Below the pieces are notes generated by a model, which was not told where the DNA came from, did no database searches, and was given only the letters and a program-made list of their open reading frames with translations. A program made the translations under genes and the position numbers. This document shows, piece by piece, positions 32,790 to 40,617 of a stretch of 64,000 bases of DNA. Origin of the DNA: Streptomyces odontomachi (lineage in GTDB: Bacteria; Actinomycetota; Actinomycetes; Streptomycetales; Streptomycetaceae). The stretch lies in assembly GCF_024435355.1 (NCBI RefSeq), contig NZ_JAMJWG010000023.1:62001-126000 (forward strand), written 5' to 3'. Within the stretch, counting starts at the first letter, position 1, and each line of letters starts with the position of its first letter.

Positions 32790-34580
32790 ATGGGGGACGT
32801 CGGAAACAGCGGGGGCAGCGGGGACATGGGGAACGCCGGGGGGACCAGCAGGCGCGGCGTCCTGGGCGGCGCCGTCGCGGTGGCCGCCGCCGTCTCCACC
32901 GCCGGCACCGGTAGGGCTCACGCGGCCCCCGCCGCCGGCACCGCGGGCAGCTCCGCGGCACCCGAGGCCTTCGGGGGCGCCGGGTCCGCGGGCCCGGCCG
33001 TGCGGGTCACGGCAGCGCGCACCCTGCCCACCCTCTGGCGGGAGTTCACCGCCACGCCCTTCACCCACCCCCAGGTCCCGTACATCGGCCGCGCCGGCTA
33101 CCGCGCGGGTCAGCGGCGTTTCGCCCGCCCCCGTGTGGTGGCGAACGTGCTGGACCACGGCGCCCGACCGGACGGCTCGGCAGACGCCGCGCCCGCCATC
33201 AACGCGGCCCTTGCCGCGGCCGGGGCCGCCGGCGGCGGGACGGTCCTGGTGCCGCCGGGCCGGTACCGCATCGACGGCCTGATCCACATCGGGGACTCGG
33301 GCGTCGTGCTCAGGGGCGCCGGCAGCGACCGCACCACCCTGTACGCCACGAAGAGCCTCACCGACCTCATCGGCCCGTACGGATCCCGCTACGGCGGCGA
33401 CAAGTCCAGCTGGTCCTGGGCGGGCGGCCTGATCTGGCTCTGCCCCGCCGACCGCTTCGGCTCCCTCACCACCGCCATCACGGCCAAGGACTGGCCGTTC
33501 GAGGGCTGGACCGGCAACAAGCGCGACGCGTGGCAGACCCTGACGACGGTCCTCCCGGCCCGTCAGGGCGACCGCACGCTGACGGTCGCCGACGCCACCG
33601 CGCTGCGCCCGGGCCACCTGGTCCTGCTACGGCTCGCAGACGACGCCGACCACACCCTCCTTATGCACATGGCGGGCGGCGGCCCGGGCCCCGAGGCGTA
33701 CTACTGGGCCGACAAGACCAAGCTGACCAGCTACGTTCCGTACGAGTGGCCGGTGCGGATCACCGCCGTACGGGGCAGGCGGATCACCCTGGAACGCCCG
33801 CTGCCACTGGACGTACGCGCCGCATGGGACCCGCGGATCACCACCCATGTGCCGGAGCTGACCGGCGCGGGCGTCGAGGGCCTCACCCTGGAGTGCCCGG
33901 AGCTGCCGCAGGCCCCGCACCTGCTCGACAAGGGCTACAACGGCGTCGTCTTCCAGTGCACCTACGACTGCTGGGCCGACGACGTGGCGGTGCAGAACGT
34001 GGACAACGGCTTCGGTCTCGTCGCCGCCTCCGCGTGCACCCTGCGCCGCACCCGCGTGGGCGGTCGCGGCGAACACCACCCGTACTTCTGCCGCGAGGGC
34101 TCGCACGACAACCTCATCGAGGACTTCACCATCGAGCAGCGCACCGTCCCCGCGCCCGAGGGCACCCAGCTGCACGGCATCAACGTCGAGGGCCTGTCCA
34201 GCCACAACGTGTGGTCGGGCGGCGACATGCAGATGGGCACCTTCGACAGCCACCGCGGCCTGCCGTTCGCCAATGTGCGCACCGACATCACCGTCGACAA
34301 CAACGGTCGGCACGGCGGCGACGCCAGCGCCGGGCCGCTGTTCGGCGCCCGCTTCACGCACTGGAACGTTCGAGTCACCAACGGACGGGCCGGTCTGGTC
34401 AAGATCGACGGACTCGCGCCGTACAGCGCCACCGTGGCGATCAGCGAGGTCAGCGAGTTCGACCAGATCGACGTGCCCGACTTCACCGGCGACCTGCACA
34501 GCCGCCTGGAGCTGTACGGCCGGCCCGACGGCGTCTGGCCACGCAACCTGTACGACGCCCAACGCGATCTCGAGCACTGA
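32790..34580 (+). CDS. secreted right-handed beta-helix protein (pectate lyase-like)
   Basis: A 596-residue exported protein. A twin-arginine signal (TSRRGVLGGAVAVAAAVS, about residues 19-36) ends with an AHA-AP cleavage site. The mature part starts a parallel beta-helix with VVANVLDHGARPDGSADAAPAINAAL and VLVPPGRYRIDGLIHI, typical of Pectate_lyase_3/phage tailspike folds. Repeated Asn/Gly turns follow. It likely binds or cleaves a polysaccharide outside the cell. ATG 32790 follows GGGAGG; the longer frame to 32625 runs through promoter sequence. Confidence 0.82.
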   Translation: MGDVGNSGGSGDMGNAGGTSRRGVLGGAVAVAAAVSTAGTGRAHAAPAAGTAGSSAAPEAFGGAGSAGPAVRVTAARTLPTLWREFTATPFTHPQVPYIGRAGYRAGQRRFARPRVVANVLDHGARPDGSADAAPAINAALAAAGAAGGGTVLVPPGRYRIDGLIHIGDSGVVLRGAGSDRTTLYATKSLTDLIGPYGSRYGGDKSSWSWAGGLIWLCPADRFGSLTTAITAKDWPFEGWTGNKRDAWQTLTTVLPARQGDRTLTVADATALRPGHLVLLRLADDADHTLLMHMAGGGPGPEAYYWADKTKLTSYVPYEWPVRITAVRGRRITLERPLPLDVRAAWDPRITTHVPELTGAGVEGLTLECPELPQAPHLLDKGYNGVVFQCTYDCWADDVAVQNVDNGFGLVAASACTLRRTRVGGRGEHHPYFCREGSHDNLIEDFTIEQRTVPAPEGTQLHGINVEGLSSHNVWSGGDMQMGTFDSHRGLPFANVRTDITVDNNGRHGGDASAGPLFGARFTHWNVRVTNGRAGLVKIDGLAPYSATVAISEVSEFDQIDVPDFTGDLHSRLELYGRPDGVWPRNLYDAQRDLEH

Positions 34581-34853
34581 GTGGCCGCCGTGGCGCCTGG
34601 CGCCTGGCGCATGGCGCGTGGCGGGGACGAGCGGCAAGGGCGTACGCCTGGGGCGTAGGGGTGTGAACTTGGCGCGTTTACAGCGCACTTGTTGTGGCAG
34701 GCTGACACGCAGATGGTCGTGCGCCGACGTAGTACGACGATCAAGCCAACGACGACCATCCGATCCACCCGGAACCGGCCCGGAAGACCCCTGCGCGCCC
34801 GAGTGCACGCCGGGGGCCCACGGGTGCGGACCTCGGCCCAGCCCGGAGTACCC
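34581..34853. other. 273-bp intergenic region
   Basis: Starts with short GGCGCCTGGCGC-type repeats after the stop codon. At 34665-34700 there is an AT-richer patch (GTGTGAACTTGGCGCGTTTACAG) that may hold the promoter of the next gene. No gene recognised. Confidence 0.45.
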
Positions 34854-35657
34854 ATGACGGCAGGAATGCCCAAGCCCCAGGTCGACACCAGCAAGCCCCA
34901 CCCGGCCCGGGTCTACGACTTCATGCTGGGCGGCAAGGACCACTACCGGGTCGACGTCGAGGTGGGCGAGCAGCTGCCTCCCATCGCCGTCCGCGGCGCC
35001 CAGCTGAACCGCGACTTCATGCACCGCGCGGTCCGCTGGGTGGCGGGCCAGGGCATCGACCAGTTCCTCGACATCGGCGCGGGCATCCCGACGGAGCCGA
35101 ACCTGCACCAGGTCGCCCAGGAGATCCAGCCGCACGCCAAGGTCGCGTACACGGACAACGACCCGATCGTGCTGCGGCATGCGGAGGCCCTGCTGGTGGG
35201 CACGGGGCAGGGCGCCACCGACTACATCCAGGCAGACGTTCGCGAGCCGGGCCAGATCCTCCAGTACGCCGCCGAGGTCCTGGACTTCGAGCGCCCCATC
35301 GCCCTCTCCCTGCTGGCCGTCATGCACTTCGTGACGGACGAGGAGGATCCGTACGGCATCACCCGGGCCCTCGTCGACGCCCTGCCCCCCGGCAGTTACC
35401 TGATCTTCTCGCACGCCACCTGGGACATGCTCCCCGAGGTACGCGAGTCGGTCGAGGGCGCCTACAACGGCGGCGGCATCAAGAACCGCGTCCGTACCCA
35501 CCCCGAGATCGAACGCTTCTTCACCGGCCTGGACCTGGTCCCACCCGGCCTGGTGAACGCCACCGAGTGGTACCGGGACACCCCGGCACCCACTCGCGAG
35601 GCCACCACCATGTACGCGGGCGTGGCGCGGGTACACGGTGCACGGAGGCGCCGGTAA
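34854..35657 (+). CDS. SAM-dependent methyltransferase, DUF574/Methyltransf_19 family
   Basis: A 267-residue protein of a family greatly expanded in Streptomyces. Diagnostic segments are KPHPARVYDFMLGGKDHYRVD (about residues 15-35), NRDFMHRAVRWVAGQGIDQFLDIGAGIPT and YTDNDPIVLRHAEALL. Members often sit in whiJ-like regulatory loci, but no HTH or DUF397 gene is adjacent here. ATG 34854 has CGGAG upstream. The substrate is unknown. Confidence 0.9.
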   Translation: MTAGMPKPQVDTSKPHPARVYDFMLGGKDHYRVDVEVGEQLPPIAVRGAQLNRDFMHRAVRWVAGQGIDQFLDIGAGIPTEPNLHQVAQEIQPHAKVAYTDNDPIVLRHAEALLVGTGQGATDYIQADVREPGQILQYAAEVLDFERPIALSLLAVMHFVTDEEDPYGITRALVDALPPGSYLIFSHATWDMLPEVRESVEGAYNGGGIKNRVRTHPEIERFFTGLDLVPPGLVNATEWYRDTPAPTREATTMYAGVARVHGARRRR

Positions 35658-35978
35658 GGACGACCGGGTGGTGGCGACCGGACGGCAGTGCCAGGACACG
35701 CATGGGGACACGCATCAGGACACAGACGACGAGGTGACGGGTGCGGGCGGCGGCCATGCACACGGCACGGGTCCGCACCTACATACGGCACGGGTCCGCA
35801 ACCGCCGGCCGCCAGGTGACGGGGCGCGACACGCCGGGGCCCGCCGCACCGGAGCGTGCCGCCGGGCCGGAGGCGCCCCCGCGGGCCCGCCCGCGGCATC
35901 CCCGCAGGCCACGGCACCGACCGTCCAGCCCGTGGCCGTCGGCCGTCCGACGTGCGGGGTTCGATTAGGCTCGGAGAT
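35658..35978. other. 321-bp intergenic region before gpmA
   Basis: Contains short imperfect repeats (GACACGCAT, CACGGGTCCGCA) but no recognisable gene. TAGGCT at 35966-35971, seven bases before the gpmA ATG, is a likely -10 element for a leaderless or nearly leaderless transcript. Confidence 0.5.
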
Positions 35979-36740
35979 ATGGCCGACGCACCGTACAAGC
36001 TGATTCTGCTCCGCCATGGCGAGAGCGAGTGGAACGCGAAGAACCTGTTCACCGGCTGGGTGGACGTCAACCTCAACGACAAGGGCGAAAAGGAGGCGGT
36101 CCGCGGCGGCGAGTTGCTGCGGGACGCGGGTCTGCTGCCCGACATCGTGCACACCTCGGTCCTCAAGCGCGCCATCCGCACCGCGCAGCTCGCCCTGGAG
36201 GCCGCCGACCGCCACTGGATCCCGGTCCAGCGCCACTGGCGCCTGAACGAGCGGCACTACGGTGCGCTACAGGGCAAGGACAAGGCGCAGACGCTCGCGG
36301 AGTTCGGCGAGGTGCAGTTCATGCTCTGGCGCCGCTCGTACGACACCCCGCCGCCGGTGCTGGCGGACGGCGCCGAGTACTCGCAGCACGACGACCCGCG
36401 CTACGCGATGATCCCGCCGGAGCTGCGGCCGCGCACCGAGTGCCTGAAGGACGTCGTCGAGCGCATGCTGCCGTACTGGTACGACGCGATCGTGCCGGAC
36501 CTGCTCACCGGGCGCACGGTCCTGGTCGCGGCACACGGCAACAGCCTGCGCGCCCTGGTCAAGCACCTCGACGGCGTCTCCGACACCGACATCGCCGGCC
36601 TCAACATCCCCACCGGCATCCCCCTCGCCTACGACCTCGACGCCGACTTCCACCCCCTCAACCCAGGCGGCACCTACATGGACCCGGAGGCGGCCGCGGC
36701 GGCCATCGAGGCGGTCAAGAACCAGGGCAAGAAGAGGTAA
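35979..36740 (+). CDS. gpmA: 2,3-bisphosphoglycerate-dependent phosphoglycerate mutase
   Basis: A 253-residue glycolytic enzyme interconverting 3- and 2-phosphoglycerate. The phospho-histidine motif LLRHGESEWN has H13. Further motifs are FTGWVDVNLNDKG, LNERHYGALQGKDK (catalytic Glu) and the second His in AAHGNSLRAL. Length is standard. A strong hairpin at 36750-36792 ends the transcript. Confidence 0.96.
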   Translation: MADAPYKLILLRHGESEWNAKNLFTGWVDVNLNDKGEKEAVRGGELLRDAGLLPDIVHTSVLKRAIRTAQLALEAADRHWIPVQRHWRLNERHYGALQGKDKAQTLAEFGEVQFMLWRRSYDTPPPVLADGAEYSQHDDPRYAMIPPELRPRTECLKDVVERMLPYWYDAIVPDLLTGRTVLVAAHGNSLRALVKHLDGVSDTDIAGLNIPTGIPLAYDLDADFHPLNPGGTYMDPEAAAAAIEAVKNQGKKR

Positions 36741-36749
36741 GCCATATCG

Positions 36750-36792
36750 ATCAAGCCCCTGCCTGCGGGTCTCCCGTGAGCAGGGGCTTGAT
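36750..36792 (+). terminator. gpmA terminator hairpin
   Basis: ATCAAGCCCCTGC (36750-36762) pairs perfectly with GCAGGGGCTTGAT (36780-36792); the loop contains a small CGGG/CCCG stem. It begins 9 bp after the gpmA stop codon. Confidence 0.85.
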
Positions 36793-36933
36793 GGTGCGCG
36801 GGGCCTTCTCGGAGCCTTTTCTGAACCGTCCCTGGCCGTCCCTGAGCCGCCCCCAGGACGTCACAGGCGTGCACCGCGCTTCAGTCTCGCGGGCTCCATC
36901 GGGAGTGTCGGTCACCGGTGCTAGAACAGCCGC

Positions 36934-37347
36934 ATGACCTACAGGTTCACGGCTCGACTTGCTTGCGGGCTCGACGAGCGGGACGAGGACGACTGTGTGA
37001 TGGCGGGGGTGGCCGAGTCGGACGACGAGGAGGCGTTCTCGCTGTTGTTCATGTGTGGCGTCGACGAGCCCGATGCGCAGGACGTACGTCTGGGCATGGA
37101 CACACACTGCCTCGTCACACCCGACCAGGGCACTGCTTATGGCTGTGTCCGGGAAGTGCGCCTGGATGGTGATGTGCTGCGGGTGACGTTGGACCCCTCG
37201 TCGCTGGACGCTCTCGGCTTGACCGATCCGGTAGTCGAGGCGTTGCTCCGGGCGCCTGCGGCGGACGTGGCACGCATGCGTGAGGTACTCCCGCGCATCC
37301 TGGCGTACGGGCGCTCAGCCGCCCGCCCGAGAGTGCTCAGGCTTTAG
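36934..37347 (+). CDS. Imm10-family immunity protein-like
   Basis: A 137-residue acidic protein resembling the Imm10 family (MTYRFTARLACGLDERDEDDCVMAGVAES, CLVTPDQGTAYGCVREV, LRVTLDPSSLDALGL). Imm10 proteins neutralise toxin domains of polymorphic toxin systems. No toxin gene lies next to it, so it is an orphan here. Family assignment is from memory of the sequence pattern. Confidence 0.68.
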   Translation: MTYRFTARLACGLDERDEDDCVMAGVAESDDEEAFSLLFMCGVDEPDAQDVRLGMDTHCLVTPDQGTAYGCVREVRLDGDVLRVTLDPSSLDALGLTDPVVEALLRAPAADVARMREVLPRILAYGRSAARPRVLRL

Positions 37348-37399
37348 CCGAGGACAGCGCTGAAGGAAAGCTGTCGCCGAGGACAGTGCTGAAGGAAAG
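37348..37399. repeat. 23-bp direct duplication
   Basis: CCGAGGACAGCGCTGAAGG (37348 on) recurs at 37377 with one mismatch, period 29 bp, between the Imm10-like gene and the convergent lipoprotein gene. Confidence 0.8.
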
Positions 37400-37431
37400 A
37401 CGTACGCCCGCACCGACTCCGAAGTCTTGCC

Positions 37432-38025
37432 CTAGCCTCCCGAGCCGTGTCCTTCCTGGGCCTCGTCGAAGCCTTCGTCCCGGTTCCAGTGGAGGGTGAC
37501 GTCGCGCTCGAAGGTGACCTGTTGTCCGTCCTTGGAGATGGCAGCCCGCTCCCAACCGTCGAAGTCCTTCGTGATGTTGGTGTCCCACTTCGTCAGGCCG
37601 TCGGTGCCGACGGCCGCGATGGACTCGGTCGGGGGCTCGCCGTCGTAGCAGTAGGTGCCGAAGTCCGCGATCGCCGCGACCGTTTCGCCTTTGGCCCGTA
37701 GCTCGATGCCCTGGCAGGCGTCGGTCTTCGTGCGGTAGATCAACGCCGGCTTGCTCCAGGCCCTGGCCTGAGGGCTGTAGTGCTGCTCGACAAGCCCCTT
37801 GCCTCGTCGGTAGTGCATGGCCACCCGGCGGCCGTCGTCGAGTTTCACCACGGCGTCGTACGGGCTGGGGCCGCCGCTCCAGGGTATGTCGCTCTTCTCC
37901 AGGGGGGAGGCGTTTGAGCGTGCGTCCTTCGCCGGCGGGTGGTCCTGACCGCATGCTGACACTGCCATCGTCAGCAGCAGGGCCGTCGAGCCCCAGGACA
38001 GCGCCTGCGCGGCGCACTTGTGCAT
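37432..38025 (-). CDS. putative lipoprotein
   Basis: A 197-residue protein with a lipoprotein signal: hydrophobic helix (about 9-22) and lipobox VSAC with C25. The mature part is a soluble domain (YDAVVKLDDGRRVAMHYRRGKGLVEQHYSP, GTYCYDGEPP) of unknown family, possibly a beta-propeller-like fragment. ATG 38025 follows GGGAGG. It lies downstream of the PadR/membrane pair on the same strand. Confidence 0.8.
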   Translation of the reverse strand: MHKCAAQALSWGSTALLLTMAVSACGQDHPPAKDARSNASPLEKSDIPWSGGPSPYDAVVKLDDGRRVAMHYRRGKGLVEQHYSPQARAWSKPALIYRTKTDACQGIELRAKGETVAAIADFGTYCYDGEPPTESIAAVGTDGLTKWDTNITKDFDGWERAAISKDGQQVTFERDVTLHWNRDEGFDEAQEGHGSGG

Positions 38026-38099
38026 GCCATGCCTCCCGTCACTTCACGCCGGCGTAGGACTCCTGGGTGATTCGGAGCCGCGCACTCGCACGCGCACTC

Positions 38100-38996
38100 T
38101 CACTCTCGTTCCGCTAGCTGACCCAGGTCCGGATCCAGGTCCAGGTCCAGGTCCAGGTCCACGGGATCCTTCCTGCGGAGCGCAGCCTTGGCGCCGCGAA
38201 CGGAGCTGACCAGGGCCGTTGTCGACGCGGCAACGGTGATGGTGAGCATGGGTACCGTCAAGGCCTGACCGGCGTCGCTGTCGTTCACGCTCAATGCGGC
38301 GACGACCGCGACGCAGGCGATGCCCGTCGTCGTCACGGCCAACGCCATGACGACTCCGGACATGGCCAGCAGCCGCAGGACCCTGGCAGACGGTTGGCAT
38401 CGGGTGACGACGACGGCGGGTGTCACCGCCATGGCTGTGAGGAACGCCGCCGGCCCCAACAACCCCAGAACCTCGACCCAGTACAGGGGCGGCGGACCGA
38501 TCGAAGCGAACGCTACGAGCAGCTTCCCCACGATGTACGCGAGCAGCGTCGGGACGAGAACCACCAGGGGGTGCCAGGCGGCCCAGTTGCCCGTTCTGGA
38601 GGTCTCCGAGAGGAGCGCGATGGCGCCGATCAGCGCGATGAGCCCGCCGCCGTACATGGCGTACTCCGCAACGTCGAGCAGCCGGCGCACCAGCTCCGGA
38701 GCCGGCCAGAGGGCATCGGACAGTATCAGGCGCAGCATCGGCAGGGCGTACAGCGCGGCGCACCAGGTGACCCAGGTGGTGGCGACGCTCGCCTGCATGC
38801 GGCGGCGGCGTCCTTCGGTGGACTCGTCGGGTATCACCGGGTGGAGCCACGCCCGCAGCGCGCCGATGAGGAGGTCCGCGACGACGCCCGGACCAGCGCC
38901 GGTGTCCTCGACCAGCGCTTCGAGTTCCAGGCCGTAGCGCTCCCGGAACGAGGGAGGGTACGCCCGTAACGCCAACCGGGCTGCCATTTCGATCAT
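38100..38996 (-). CDS. multi-pass membrane protein coupled to PadR
   Basis: A 298-residue protein. The cytoplasmic start RLALRAYPPSFRERYGLELEALVED is typical of membrane proteins encoded after PadR regulators. About six hydrophobic helices follow, ending in a tail with repeated Asp-Leu pairs encoded by a hexamer repeat (about 38124-38160). Its ATG overlaps the PadR stop (ATGA), so translation is coupled. The product may be a permease-like or stress-sensing protein controlled by PadR. Confidence 0.82.
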   Translation of the reverse strand: MIEMAARLALRAYPPSFRERYGLELEALVEDTGAGPGVVADLLIGALRAWLHPVIPDESTEGRRRRMQASVATTWVTWCAALYALPMLRLILSDALWPAPELVRRLLDVAEYAMYGGGLIALIGAIALLSETSRTGNWAAWHPLVVLVPTLLAYIVGKLLVAFASIGPPPLYWVEVLGLLGPAAFLTAMAVTPAVVVTRCQPSARVLRLLAMSGVVMALAVTTTGIACVAVVAALSVNDSDAGQALTVPMLTITVAASTTALVSSVRGAKAALRRKDPVDLDLDLDLDPDLGQLAERE

Positions 38997-39313
38997 GCGC
39001 CGGCCACCCTCAGCCGGGTCAGCCCGGTGCGGGCGAAGCGGGCCATCGCCCGGAGTCTGTCGTCGAGCACTGTCTGGCCTTCCGCGGTGAGGCGGTAGGG
39101 CCGCCTGCGTTCGTCCCCGTCCAGCGGGGCGACCAGGCCGCGTTCCTCCAACCGCGCGATGGCGGCATACAGCGTGCCTGGTCCCAGCTTGATGGACGTC
39201 TGCTCGTCGACGTCCTTGATGATGGCGTAGCCGTGCTTGGGGCCGTCGGCCAGGCTGGCCAGGATCAGCAGCGCGGGTTCGGCCCATCCGACGCGGTCCC
39301 GTTGACGCGGCAC
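38993..39313 (-). CDS. PadR-family transcriptional regulator
   Basis: A 106-residue PadR repressor (winged helix: EPALLILASLADGPKHGYAIIKDVDEQ, LGPGTLYAAIARLEERGLVAPL). GTG 39313 follows a GGGAGGGAGG ribosome site; TTG 39331 is less likely. It is first in a coupled unit with the membrane protein gene. An imperfect palindrome at 39344-39360 is the likely operator. Confidence 0.88.
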   Translation of the reverse strand: MPRQRDRVGWAEPALLILASLADGPKHGYAIIKDVDEQTSIKLGPGTLYAAIARLEERGLVAPLDGDERRRPYRLTAEGQTVLDDRLRAMARFARTGLTRLRVAGA

Positions 39314-39343
39314 CCGTCCTCCCTCCCTCAACCTGAACTATTA

Positions 39344-39360
39344 CGTTATACGGTATAGCG
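39344..39360. promoter_or_regulatory. candidate PadR operator/promoter
   Basis: CGTTATA-CGG-TATAGCG, one mismatch between arms, in an AT-rich patch 31 bp before the PadR start. The minus strand reads TATAAC here, usable as a -10 box. Confidence 0.55.
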
Positions 39361-39471
39361 TTGTACGGGGTAGTGGTTCAGGTGTGCCAGGTCGGCCATG
39401 CCTGGGCGGGAGGCTTCGCGTGGAGGGGTCCGAGTGTCGGGCCTGCGGGTTCGGCACGGGGTGCGGGTTCG

Positions 39472-40101
39472 TCACGGGGTGTCGGGTGGCACGATGACGA
39501 GTCCGGCGACCTTCTCGTCCGCGTCGAACGCGACCCGGGCCTTCATGTCGCCGGCCTCGTAGCGCAGCGGGATGTCGACGACCGTGTGGTCGCCGATGCG
39601 CCGGACGAACGGCTCCTCATCGCCGAAGCTCTCGAACGCGCCGACCAGTCCGGCGACCGTGGCGAGGCCGCTGCCCCACACCTCGTCGGTGAACGCCTCC
39701 AGTACCTGGGCGTTGAAGGACTCCCGTGCCTCGTCCATACGGCCGTCGAGCACGGCTTTGGTGATCTCGACGGCGCGTTCCGCGGCTTCGGTCATGTGAA
39801 CGGTCTTGTCCATGGGCTCTCCAGTGCGGGGATCGATGGGCTTGCCGAACCGCTGGAAGGCGGCCTGGCGGGTGACCCCGAGCACGTTGCCGATCTCCTG
39901 CCAGGTGTGACCGGCGTCCCGGGACTGCTGCACGCACAGCTTGAGCAACTGTTCGGCCGTGCTGCTCACGCTCTGGGAGCGTCGGACGAGGTCAAGGTAG
40001 GCAGGCGAGGTCAACGGGCTGGACGCCGAGGTCGCCAGGGTCGAGGCCGCTTCGGCCAGTTGGGCACTGATGGCGGCGAGGGTCGGCGGGGGATCTGTCA
40101 T
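39472..40101 (-). CDS. HTH and DUF3887 domain protein
   Basis: A 209-residue protein. The N-terminal part (about 50-90) holds a sigma-like HTH: AGHTWQEIGNVLGVTRQAAFQRFGKP. The C-terminal ~110 residues match DUF3887 (NAQVLEAFTDEVWGSGLATVAGLVGAFES, VDIPLRYEAGDMKARVAFD), a small ligand-binding or NTF2-like fold. Two palindromes next to its start codon suggest autoregulation. Confidence 0.82.
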   Translation of the reverse strand: MTDPPPTLAAISAQLAEAASTLATSASSPLTSPAYLDLVRRSQSVSSTAEQLLKLCVQQSRDAGHTWQEIGNVLGVTRQAAFQRFGKPIDPRTGEPMDKTVHMTEAAERAVEITKAVLDGRMDEARESFNAQVLEAFTDEVWGSGLATVAGLVGAFESFGDEEPFVRRIGDHTVVDIPLRYEAGDMKARVAFDADEKVAGLVIVPPDTP

Positions 40102-40103
40102 AT

Positions 40104-40148
40104 GTAAAGGTTGCCTTTACGGCCGATCGATGTCAAGGATTCCTTTAC
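40104..40148. promoter_or_regulatory. two GTAAAGG/CCTTTAC operators
   Basis: GTAAAGG-TTG-CCTTTAC (40104-40120, perfect) and GTCAAGG-ATT-CCTTTAC (40132-40148, one mismatch), 28 bp apart, directly upstream of the DUF3887 gene. Confidence 0.75.
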
Positions 40149-40153
40149 ATGTC

Positions 40154-40207
40154 GTCGTCTGCGTCGTCTGCGTCGTCTGCGTCGTCTGCGTCGTCCGAGC
40201 CGTCCGA
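40154..40207. repeat. 9-bp microsatellite
   Basis: GTCGTCTGC is repeated four times from 40154, followed by two degenerate units. Just downstream, a 14-bp unit (CTCACGGCACCCGG) recurs about three times up to the end of the VOC gene. Confidence 0.8.
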
Positions 40208-40288
40208 GCCGTGCGGGCGGGCCGCTGCCCGGTCCCGCCCGCGCCCTCACGGCACCCGGCTCACGGCACCCGGCTCACGGCACGCCGA

Positions 40289-40606
40289 TCACGACACGCA
40301 CATGCAGAACTCGTTCCCCTCCGGATCACGCCAGACCTGCCAGAGGTCCTCTCGCATCTCGCCCACCGGCCGCGCGCCCAGTTCGGTGGCGCGCGTGACC
40401 GCCTCGGCGAAGTCGTCGGCGACCAGGTCGATGTGGACGCGGTTCTTCGCCCTCTTGGTCTCCTGGACCCGCTGAATGGCGAGGGTCGGCCCGAGGCTGA
40501 TCCAGTCGGCTTCGCGTCGGGTGATGTCCAGGTCGAGCAGCCGGCTCCAGAACTCGGCCAGCAGGTCGAGGTCGTTGGCGTCGATCACGATGCCGTTGAT
40601 GCGCAT
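40289..40606 (-). CDS. VOC (glyoxalase/bleomycin resistance-like) family protein
   Basis: A 105-residue protein of the vicinal oxygen chelate fold (MRINGIVIDANDLDLLAEFWSRLLDL, VHIDLVADDFAEAVTRATELGARPV, VWRDPEGNEFCMC). Likely a small-molecule binding or metal-dependent enzyme. ATG 40606 is the natural family start; GTG 40621 overlaps the stop codon of the upstream GNAT-DinB gene and would allow coupling. Confidence 0.83.
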   Translation of the reverse strand: MRINGIVIDANDLDLLAEFWSRLLDLDITRREADWISLGPTLAIQRVQETKRAKNRVHIDLVADDFAEAVTRATELGARPVGEMREDLWQVWRDPEGNEFCMCVS

Positions 40607-40617
40607 GAGGCTCGGTG

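Noticed and set aside
33627..35711. 694-residue minus-strand frame
   Set aside because: Val/Gly/Arg-rich antisense of the beta-helix and methyltransferase genes, without ribosome site or domains.
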